Notes under the pieces: model-generated
Told to the model about the DNA's origin: nothing
The model's database searches: none
Seen by the model: only the letters and a program-made list of their open reading frames with translations
Source of the DNA: an uncultured Desulfovibrio sp.
Lineage (GTDB): Bacteria > Desulfobacterota > Desulfovibrionia > Desulfovibrionales > Desulfovibrionaceae
Reading direction: 5' to 3'
Assembly (NCBI GenBank): GCA_900550745.1
Contig: URTO01000075.1
Location: 1 to 7,940 of the forward strand
DNA length: 7,940 nt
Shown here: positions 1-5,636 of the stretch, in pieces
Numbering within the stretch: position 1 is the first letter of the stretch
Layout of the letters: every line of letters starts with the position of its first letter
Program-made: the position numbers and the translations under genes

Positions 1-40
1 ATCCGGAATCAGAAAGTTTTATTCACTTTAAAGAGGCTAA

Positions 41-81
41 AGGGGGAAAACATGTTGTATTTGATATTAGACAGATGTTGA
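41..81 (+). promoter_or_regulatory. Strong RBS with an out-of-frame ATG overlapping the frdC start
   Basis: AGGGGG at 41-46 lies at ideal distance before ATG 52-54, but that frame encodes only nine residues (MLYLILDRC) and stops with TGA at 79-81. The stop overlaps the frdC ATG at 75 in the string ATGTTGA. This could be a leader peptide coupled to frdC by termination-reinitiation, or the true frdC start followed by a one-base deletion. It could also be chance, if frdC begins upstream of the window. The sequence alone does not decide. Confidence 0.4.
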
Positions 82-653
82 CCGGTGTCCTTCTCTGCTG
101 TTTTGTGCTGATGCATATGGTACTTGTTTCAAGCGTCATCTTGAGTCCGAAGATAATGGACTCTCTGGCAGTATTCCTTGAAACATCTTATTTGGCGCAG
201 ATCGGCGGGCCAATCATTTTGCTTGTCATGATCCTGCACTTTATTCTCGCTGCACGGAAAATGCCGTTCAGCCCGCTGGAACTGCGCGAGTTCTGGCGTC
301 AGGCCAAGATGATGCACCATATGGACACGTGGCTGTGGCTGGTGCAGGTCGCCACCGCGATCGTCATCCTTGTTATGGCCAGCGCGCATGTCATCAACAT
401 CCTGTCGAATTTGCCCATCTCCGCGAACAAGAGTGCGGCGGCCATTCAGGGCGGCATGGTTCCTTTCTATCTGGTGCTGTTCGCCGCGTTGGATCTGCAT
501 ATCGCCATCGGCTTGTACCGCATCGGCGTGAAGTTCGGCATCCTGAACCGTGAAAACCGGTTGAAGTGGCGCAAGTATGCCCTCTATCTCGTTATCGGTC
601 TGGCACTGCTGAGTCTGGCAACCCACTACAGCTTCGCCACGATGGCCATCTAA
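75..653 (+). CDS. frdC: Fumarate reductase cytochrome b subunit (di-heme membrane anchor)
   Basis: This is the membrane anchor of quinol:fumarate reductase. It oxidises menaquinol and passes electrons through two b hemes to FrdB. From Met75 it has 192 residues with five membrane spans, at about 4-24, 42-60, 85-110, 128-152 and 167-188. Four His residues, H14, H55, H105 and H142, lie in spans 1, 2, 3 and 4 with spacings of 41, 50 and 37. The W. succinogenes FrdC heme ligands (H44, H93, H143, H182) are spaced 49, 50 and 39, so the di-heme type is well supported. Asp140, in the motif DLH, sits where W. succinogenes has the proton-pathway Glu C180. The start is uncertain. Met75 is the only in-frame ATG but lacks a close Shine-Dalgarno, and the frame is open to the left edge, encoding Phe-Asp-Ile-Arg-Gln just before Met75. 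The stop is 11 nt before frdA. The function is nearly certain; the N-terminus is not. Confidence 0.9.
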   Translation: MLTGVLLCCFVLMHMVLVSSVILSPKIMDSLAVFLETSYLAQIGGPIILLVMILHFILAARKMPFSPLELREFWRQAKMMHHMDTWLWLVQVATAIVILVMASAHVINILSNLPISANKSAAAIQGGMVPFYLVLFAALDLHIAIGLYRIGVKFGILNRENRLKWRKYALYLVIGLALLSLATHYSFATMAI

Positions 654-664
654 GGGAGGGCGTC

Positions 665-2536
665 ATGAGAACGATTTATTCCGACGTGTTGTGCATTGGC
701 GCCGGGCTCGCCGGCGAACGTGTGGCCCTCGCCGCGGCTATGGAAGGTTTCCACACCATCTGTCTTTCCGTCGTCCCTCCGCGCCGGTCGCATTCCTCGG
801 CGGCGCAGGGCGGTATGCAGGCGGCCCTCGGCAACGCCGTCATGGGCAAGGGCGACAGCACCGACATCCACTTCGCCGATACCGTGAAGGGTTCCGACTG
901 GGGCTGCGATCAGGAAGTGGCCCGCATTTTCGCGGACAGCGCGCCCATCGTCATGCGTGAAATGGCCCACTGGGGCGTGCCGTGGAACCGCGTCGTCGCG
1001 GGCAAACACATCTACTATAAGGGCGGCAAGCCTTTCGAGGCCGAAGAGGAGGAAAGCAAACACGGGCTCATCCACGCCCGCGCCTTCGGCGGCACCGCGA
1101 AATGGCGCACCTGTTACACGGCTGACGGCACGGGGCGTTCCGTGCTGAACACCCTCGACAGCAAATGCCTCCAGTACGGCGTGGAAATCCACGACCGTAT
1201 GCAGGCTGAGGCCCTCATCCATGACGGCGAGCGCTGCATGGGCGCGATTGTCCGTTCCCTGCGCGACGGGGAGCTTGTCGCCTACATCGCCAAGGCGACC
1301 CTCATCGCCACAGGTGGGTACGGGCGCATCTACCGCGCCACCACCAACGCCGTCATCTGCGACGGCGGCGGCCAGATCTGCGCCCTGAATACCGGCGTCG
1401 TGCCCCTCGGCAACATGGAGGCCATCCAGTTCCATCCCACGGGCAGCGTGCCCACGGACATTCTGATGACGGAAGGCTGCCGCGGCGACGGCGGGACGCT
1501 CCTCGACGTGAACGAGTACCGTTTCATGCCCGACTACGAGCCGGAGAAGGCCGAACTTGCCTCCCGCGACGTGGTTTCCCGGCGCATGACCGAGCACATG
1601 CGCAAGGGCTTCGGCGTGAAGAGCCCCTACGGTGATCACCTGTGGCTGGATATCCGCCACCTCGGCGAGCACCACATCACGACCAAGCTGCGTGAGATCT
1701 ACGACATCTGTACGCATTTCCTCGGCGTGAACCCAATCCATCAGCTTATCCCCGTGCGCCCGACGCAGCACTATTCGATGGGCGGCGTCCGCACGGACAA
1801 GGACGGCCGCGCCTACGGGCTCAAGGGGCTGTTCGCCGCCGGTGAAGCGGCGTGCTGGGATCTGCACGGCTTCAACCGTCTGGGCGGCAACTCCCTCGCC
1901 GAAACCGTGGTTTCCGGGCGTTACATCGGCAGCAAGGTGGTTGAGTATCTCAAGGGCTCCGAAAGCGTGTTCAAGACCGAACCCGTCAACGATGCCCATA
2001 AGCTCGTCGCCAAGGCCATTGACGACATCGTTTCCTGTCGCAACGGCAAGGAAAACTGTTTTGAGCTCCGCAACGCCATGCAGGACGTCATGATGGACGA
2101 CGTGGGCATTTTCAGGAATGCCAAGGATCTCCAGAATGGCGTCGACAGGCTGCTTGAGCTTTCCGAGCGGGCCAAGCACATCGGCCTCTACGGCAGCGTG
2201 AAGGGCTTCACGCCGGAGCTGTCCATGGCCCTGCGCGTGCCCGGCATGATCAAGCTGGCGCTCTGCACCGCCTACGGCGCGCTTCAGCGCACCGAATCCC
2301 GTGGGGCGCATACCCGCGAGGATTTCCCCGAACGCAACGATGCCGAATGGCTGAAGCGCACGCTCGCCTACTGGAAGGAAGGCGACTCCCTGCCCACTCT
2401 CAAATACGAAGACGCTTCTCCGTGGTTCGAGCTGCCTCCGGGCGAGCGCGGCTACGGCGGCGGGAAGATCATCCCCGCCGAAATCCCCGCCGACAAGATC
2501 AAGACCAAGGAGCAGGCGGAAGAAGCCATCAAGTAG
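665..2536 (+). CDS. frdA: Fumarate reductase flavoprotein subunit
   Basis: This is the catalytic subunit, reducing fumarate to succinate at a covalently bound FAD on the membrane-attached complex. It has 623 residues. Residues 8-20 carry the GxGxxG dinucleotide fold (IGAGLAGE). His43 in SHSSAAQGG is the expected covalent FAD attachment site. His257 (QFHPTG), Arg301 (ASRDVVSRR, proton donor), His369 (HYSMGG) and Arg404 (NRLGGNSL) are the fumarate-site residues. All carry the same numbers as in W. succinogenes FrdA, as far as I recall that protein. The C-terminal domain has the usual ESRGAHTREDFPERND-type motif at about 544-559. ATG 665 follows GGGAGGG at 654-660 and the protein begins directly with the Rossmann strand, so this start is preferred to longer in-frame options inside frdC. 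The short gap to frdC implies one transcript. A succinate dehydrogenase running in reverse cannot be excluded from sequence, but neighbours favour fumarate reduction. Confidence 0.97.
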   Translation: MRTIYSDVLCIGAGLAGERVALAAAMEGFHTICLSVVPPRRSHSSAAQGGMQAALGNAVMGKGDSTDIHFADTVKGSDWGCDQEVARIFADSAPIVMREMAHWGVPWNRVVAGKHIYYKGGKPFEAEEEESKHGLIHARAFGGTAKWRTCYTADGTGRSVLNTLDSKCLQYGVEIHDRMQAEALIHDGERCMGAIVRSLRDGELVAYIAKATLIATGGYGRIYRATTNAVICDGGGQICALNTGVVPLGNMEAIQFHPTGSVPTDILMTEGCRGDGGTLLDVNEYRFMPDYEPEKAELASRDVVSRRMTEHMRKGFGVKSPYGDHLWLDIRHLGEHHITTKLREIYDICTHFLGVNPIHQLIPVRPTQHYSMGGVRTDKDGRAYGLKGLFAAGEAACWDLHGFNRLGGNSLAETVVSGRYIGSKVVEYLKGSESVFKTEPVNDAHKLVAKAIDDIVSCRNGKENCFELRNAMQDVMMDDVGIFRNAKDLQNGVDRLLELSERAKHIGLYGSVKGFTPELSMALRVPGMIKLALCTAYGALQRTESRGAHTREDFPERNDAEWLKRTLAYWKEGDSLPTLKYEDASPWFELPPGERGYGGGKIIPAEIPADKIKTKEQAEEAIK

Positions 2537-2697
2537 CTCGCGAAGCGTTTGCGGGGGAGGGGAGAAGGGCCCCTTTGAAAAGGGCCTCCTTCTCCCCTCC
2601 CCCGGCCCCTCCTCTCATCCCCCTAAACTTTTTGGCTGGTGGGGAGGGTTCGCGAAGGGAGATCAGAACAACCATTTTCAGTAGATGAGGAAAGAGC
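2537..2697 (+). repeat. Long palindromic element between frdA and frdB
   Basis: Arms of 16 nt, 2553-2568 and 2588-2603, are perfectly complementary (GGGGGAGGGGAGAAGG on the left). They enclose a smaller GGCCC...GGGCC palindrome at 2568-2586. A five-T run follows at 2629-2633, too far from the stem for a classical terminator. TCGCGAAG occurs at 2538-2545 and again at 2650-2657, framing the structure. The hairpin sits inside what should be a continuous frd operon, so it could be an mRNA stabiliser, a partial attenuator or an inserted repeat element. A frdB ribosome site (GAGGAAAG, 2687-2694) lies at its right end. Confidence 0.7.
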
Positions 2698-3483
2698 ATG
2701 AGTCGCAAATTGCATATCGAGGTGTTCCGGTACAATCCGCTTGATCCCGCCTCCGTTCCGCACATGCAGTCTTTTCATGTGGAAGAATACAACTCCATGA
2801 CCCTGTTCATCGCGCTGAACATCATCCGCGAACAGCAGGATCCGAGCCTCCAGTTCGACTTCTGCTGCCGCGCGGGCATCTGCGGTTCCTGCGGCATGGT
2901 CATCAACGGGCGTCCCGGCCTCGCCTGCCATACCCAGACCCGTGATCTGCCGGATCACATCGTCCTGCATCCCCTGCCGGTCTTCAAGCTGCTTGGCGAC
3001 CTGTCCGTGGATACGGGCGTGTGGTTCCGTGAGGTGGGCCGCAAGATCGAAGCGTGGGTTCACACGCAGGACAAGGCGTTCGATCCCCGCGCCGAAGAAA
3101 GGCGCATGGAAAACGAGCTTGCCGAGCAGATTTTCGAGCTCGACCGCTGCATCGAATGCGGCTGCTGCATCGCGGCCTGCGGCACGGCCCGGATGCGCAA
3201 GGACTTCCTCGGCGCGGCGACCATCAACCGCCTCGCCCGTTTCTACATCGATCCCCGCGACAACCGTTCCGAGGACGAATATTACGACGTGATCGGCAAC
3301 GATCAGGGTGTATTCGGCTGCATGGGCCTCCTCGGATGCGAAGATGTCTGTCCCAAGAAGATTCCCCTCCAAGACCAGCTCGGCATCATGCGCCGCATGC
3401 TGGCCCTCAAGTCCGTCAAGGGCATCCTGCCCAAGGCCCTGTACGAAAAGTTCAAGGGCTGCGGATCGCACTGCCACAGCTAA
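2698..3483 (+). CDS. frdB: Fumarate reductase iron-sulfur subunit
   Basis: This subunit carries electrons from the FrdC hemes to the FAD of FrdA. It has 261 residues. The N-terminal plant-ferredoxin-like domain binds the [2Fe-2S] cluster with C57, C62, C65 and C77. The C-terminal bacterial-ferredoxin domain binds a [4Fe-4S] cluster with C151, C154, C157 and C218, and a [3Fe-4S] cluster with C161, C208 and C214. Every cysteine number agrees with W. succinogenes FrdB as I recall it. The protein is about 20 residues longer than W. succinogenes FrdB (239) and ends in GCGSHCHS, a small Cys/His-rich tail of unknown purpose. The start at 2698 is supported by GAGGAAAG just upstream. It follows frdA after a hairpin-bearing 161-nt gap, unlike the tight frdC-frdA junction. 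The function is essentially certain. Confidence 0.97.
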   Translation: MSRKLHIEVFRYNPLDPASVPHMQSFHVEEYNSMTLFIALNIIREQQDPSLQFDFCCRAGICGSCGMVINGRPGLACHTQTRDLPDHIVLHPLPVFKLLGDLSVDTGVWFREVGRKIEAWVHTQDKAFDPRAEERRMENELAEQIFELDRCIECGCCIAACGTARMRKDFLGAATINRLARFYIDPRDNRSEDEYYDVIGNDQGVFGCMGLLGCEDVCPKKIPLQDQLGIMRRMLALKSVKGILPKALYEKFKGCGSHCHS

Positions 3484-3606
3484 AAAGATGGGCCTCCGGC
3501 GGCAAGGGGCTTACCGCCCCTTGACCCCGTCCGGGGGGCGAGCCGCCCCCCGGACCCCGGCACAATCGGAACGGCTCTGTTCAAGTTTACGGTTGATAAA
3601 GAGAAA
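3484..3606 (+). repeat. Two perfect GC-rich hairpins downstream of frdB
   Basis: CAAGGGGC (3503-3510) and GCCCCTTG (3516-3523) form an 8-bp stem with a TTACC loop. GTCCGGGGGGCG (3529-3540) and CGCCCCCCGGAC (3544-3555) form a 12-bp stem with an AGC loop. They begin about 20 nt after the frdB stop and probably end or stabilise the frd transcript. No T-tract follows either stem, so a classical intrinsic terminator is not shown. From my memory of the group, such paired palindromes are common between genes in Desulfovibrio-like genomes, which would make them a dispersed repeat family. Bases 3556-3606 show nothing else except weak similarity to the left flank of element A3. Confidence 0.65.
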
Positions 3607-3767
3607 GACTCTGTTATCGTTTATGGTTGTTTTATCTCCACAGTGCGGTGAAAATATAGCCTTTTTCTCCGGTTTTCCCCTTGGCGGGAGCCACGGATAA
3701 GGCATTTTTCCGGTTATCCCTTTGGAACTTCAAGGAAAAAGCATCAACCGTTTTCTATAACACAGCC
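3607..3767 (+). mobile_element. MITE-like element A, copy 1 (161 bp)
   Basis: This segment matches 7530-7689 along its whole length with about 20 differences and one or two single-base gaps by eye, so roughly 85-88% identity. Its ends are imperfect inverted repeats: GACTCTGTTATCG at the left and CTATAACACAGCC at the right. The right end read on the other strand is GGCTGTGTTATAG. It encodes no protein. A short, non-coding, repeated unit with terminal inverted repeats fits a MITE, probably moved by a transposase elsewhere in the genome. I cannot name the parent IS family. No clear target duplication is visible at this copy. Confidence 0.65.
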
Positions 3768-4142
3768 ATCGGAATTGCTGAAGCGTGTTGCCTCGGATCG
3801 GCAGGAGGAACGGTACGCCGTTTCCCCTGCGCCGGAGGGAACGGCATGGGGGCTTTCGTCCCTGGCTGGTGCGGGCCGATACGGCTGGGAGGGCTGGGGG
3901 CCACCCTTTGGGCGGGGTTAAGGTTGGCTGTTCCGTCTGAAGAACGTCGTGATAAGTTGGGATGTTGATTTTGCGTTTTTGAGGAAATTTGTAATTTTGT
4001 TGACGAATATGTAGCAGACTCTTGGAAAGAGTTATCACGCCGCCCGGAGGCGAGTTTTCGCGCCGCGCATCATCCGTCGGTGCGGTTCGCACCCTGCCGC
4101 CTGAAGCGTCGCCTTTCACCTCTATTTAAAGGGAAGGTACAT
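3768..4142 (+). promoter_or_regulatory. Leader and probable promoter region of the malic enzyme gene
   Basis: These 375 nt hold no credible gene. A 13-position hairpin lies at 3801-3830 (12 pairs counting one G-T, loop TACG). The stretch 3961-4017 is AT-rich and is the likeliest promoter area. TTGATT (3965-3970) and TTGACG (4000-4005) resemble -35 boxes, but no good -10 sits at the right distance, so no promoter is called. ACTCTT-GGA-AAGAGT (4018-4032) and GGTGCG-GTT-CGCACC (4079-4093) are perfect small inverted repeats that may be an operator and a leader hairpin. AAAGGGAAGG (4128-4137) is the ribosome site for the ATG at 4143. Confidence 0.4.
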
Positions 4143-5456
4143 ATGGCTTTGTTCACGCGGGAAGAAGCCCTTGAATACCACCGTTCCCCCCGTCATGGGA
4201 AAACCGAAGTGGTGCTGACCAAGCGCTGCGAAAGCCAGAAGGATCTGTCCCTCGCCTATTCGCCGGGCGTGGCCGAAGCCTGCAAGGCCATCGCGGAGGA
4301 TCGGGCGCTGGTGTCCGAATACACCGGGCGCGCCAATCTGGTGGCCGTGATCTCCGACGGCACGGCCGTCCTTGGGCTCGGCAACATCGGGCCTTACGCC
4401 GCCAAGCCGGTCATGGAAGGCAAGGGCGTCCTGTTCAAGAATTTCGCAGACATCGACGTGTTCGACCTGTGCCTCAAGACGGGCAGCGCCGAAGAGTTCA
4501 TCGCCGCCGTAAGGACGATGGAACCCACGTTCGGCGGCATCAACCTTGAGGACATCAAGGCTCCCGAATGCTTCATCATCGAGGAGGCCCTCAAGAAGGA
4601 AATGGGCATCCCGGTGTTCCATGACGATCAGCACGGCACCGCCATCATTTCCGGCGCGGCCCTGCTCAACGCCTGTGAACTCACGGGCCGCAGGATTGAA
4701 GACGTGGCCGTCGTGGTGGTGGGGGCCGGCGCGGCGGGCATGGCCTGCGCGCGGTTCTACTGCGCGCTTGGGGTGAAGCGCGGGAACATCCGCATGTTTG
4801 ACTCCAAGGGGCTTATCCACAAGAAACGCCCGGATCTGGCCGAATACAAGCTGGAGTTTGCGCAGGAAGACGATCTTGGGAGCCTCGCGGACTGCATGAA
4901 GGGGGCGGATCTGTTCCTCGGCCTTTCCACTAAGAATTTGGTTTCGCGGGATATGGTGCGCTCCATGGCCGACAGGCCGGTACTGTTTGCCATGGCGAAC
5001 CCTGATCCGGAAATCGCCTACGAGGATGCCAAGGCGGCCCGCCCGGACTGCATCATGGGTACCGGGCGTTCCGACTATCCGAACCAGATCAACAACGTAT
5101 CGGGCTTCCCCTACATTTTCCGCGGCGCGCTTGACGTGGAAGCCACGGAAATCAACGAGGCGATGAAGATCGCCGCCGCCGAAGCCCTTGCCGCGCTGGC
5201 GAAGGAGCCTGTCCCGGCGGAAGTCTGTTCCGCCTACAATGTGGACAAGCTCGAATACGGTTTTGATTACATCATCCCGAAGCCGCTTGATCCGCGCATT
5301 TTGACGCGCATCACGCCCGCCGTCGCCAAAGCTGCGATGGATACGGGCGTTGCCCGCAAGCGTATTGAAGATCTCGACGGATACGCCCGTGAACTGGAAC
5401 GGCGCGTAAAGGCCTCGCACGATCGCATCCGGCCGTTCGTCGCTTCTTACGAATAA
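4143..5456 (+). CDS. Malic enzyme, NAD(P)-dependent, decarboxylating (short bacterial form)
   Basis: The enzyme oxidises malate to pyruvate plus CO2 with reduction of NAD(P)+, in the cytoplasm. It has 437 residues, normal for the short bacterial form that lacks the phosphotransacetylase-like domain of E. coli MaeB. Seen motifs: [12 protein letters not shown] with the catalytic Tyr39; [12 protein letters not shown] with the likely catalytic Lys94; FADIDVFD at 101-108; the acidic metal-site residues Glu136-Asp137 and Asp161/Asp162 ([11 protein letters not shown]); the NAD(P) Rossmann loop VGAGAAG at 193-199, with Asp220 in FDSKG ending the second strand; and MANPDPEI and [10 protein letters not shown]. 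Cofactor preference cannot be read safely. ATG 4143 is chosen over an upstream in-frame GTG (4080) because it follows AAAGGGAAGG closely and gives the family N-terminus. Beside frd and a dicarboxylate carrier, it supplies the oxidative arm of malate/fumarate dismutation. Its long leader suggests its own promoter. Confidence 0.95.
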   Translation: MALFTREEALEYHRSPRHGKTEVVLTKRCESQKDLSLAYSPGVAEACKAIAEDRALVSEYTGRANLVAVISDGTAVLGLGNIGPYAAKPVMEGKGVLFKNFADIDVFDLCLKTGSAEEFIAAVRTMEPTFGGINLEDIKAPECFIIEEALKKEMGIPVFHDDQHGTAIISGAALLNACELTGRRIEDVAVVVVGAGAAGMACARFYCALGVKRGNIRMFDSKGLIHKKRPDLAEYKLEFAQEDDLGSLADCMKGADLFLGLSTKNLVSRDMVRSMADRPVLFAMANPDPEIAYEDAKAARPDCIMGTGRSDYPNQINNVSGFPYIFRGALDVEATEINEAMKIAAAEALAALAKEPVPAEVCSAYNVDKLEYGFDYIIPKPLDPRILTRITPAVAKAAMDTGVARKRIEDLDGYARELERRVKASHDRIRPFVASYE

Positions 5457-5462
5457 AAAAAT

Positions 5463-5496
5463 GCCCGTCCACGCCGTTGCAGCGGAGCGGGCGGGC
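5463..5496. terminator. Hairpin just after the malic enzyme stop
   Basis: GCCCGTCC (5463-5470) pairs with GGGCGGGC (5489-5496) with one G-T pair, and an inner CCG/CGG lies in the loop. On the + strand no T-run follows. On the - strand the stem is followed by the complement of the A7 tract at 5455-5461, so it reads as an intrinsic terminator for leftward transcription. It may block antisense transcripts into the malic enzyme gene, and may also slow + strand transcription. Confidence 0.45.
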
Positions 5497-5509
5497 GCCT
5501 CATCGGGGA

Positions 5510-5543
5510 GGGCGGCCGCGTTTTGGGAGGAACAAGGCCGCCC
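5510..5543. repeat. Perfect 8-bp inverted repeat before the transporter gene
   Basis: GGGCGGCC (5510-5517) and GGCCGCCC (5536-5543) are perfectly complementary around an 18-nt loop. No T-run follows. With the preceding hairpin it probably insulates the malic enzyme gene from the transporter gene. Confidence 0.5.
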
Positions 5544-5561
5544 TTGGGAAGCGTTTCCGTC

Positions 5562-5587
5562 AAAGGCATCACCAATTTGATGACTTT
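5562..5587. promoter_or_regulatory. Operator-like palindrome upstream of the transporter gene
   Basis: AAAGGCATCA (5562-5571) and TGATGACTTT (5578-5587) are inverted copies with one mismatch, separated by CCAATT. The site ends 49 nt before the transporter start. A weak -10-like TACACT lies at 5590-5595, which would put the -35 region inside the palindrome. This fits binding by a dimeric regulator, perhaps one sensing dicarboxylates. A small RNA hairpin is the alternative. No regulator gene is in the window. Confidence 0.4.
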
Positions 5588-5636
5588 CATACACTAACTG
5601 TTTTCGCTTTTTTGGCAAGCAGGGGAGAAGGTTTGT

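Noticed and set aside
566..664. Earlier in-frame start for FrdA inside frdC
   Set aside because: It would add 33 residues overlapping frdC without family similarity; ATG 665 has a GGGAGGG ribosome site and gives the expected N-terminus.
650..2311. Long minus-strand open frame opposite frdA
   Set aside because: It is the mirror of a GC-rich, codon-biased gene, has no recognisable domain, and frdA is certain on the + strand.
3681..3968. Possible small protein between frdB and malic enzyme
   Set aside because: It begins inside element A, lacks a ribosome site and has no motif; the frame crosses the 3801-3830 hairpin.
3484..4142. Riboswitch, tRNA or other known RNA gene
   Set aside because: No tRNA cloverleaf, CCA end or recognised riboswitch core was seen by eye; only simple hairpins.
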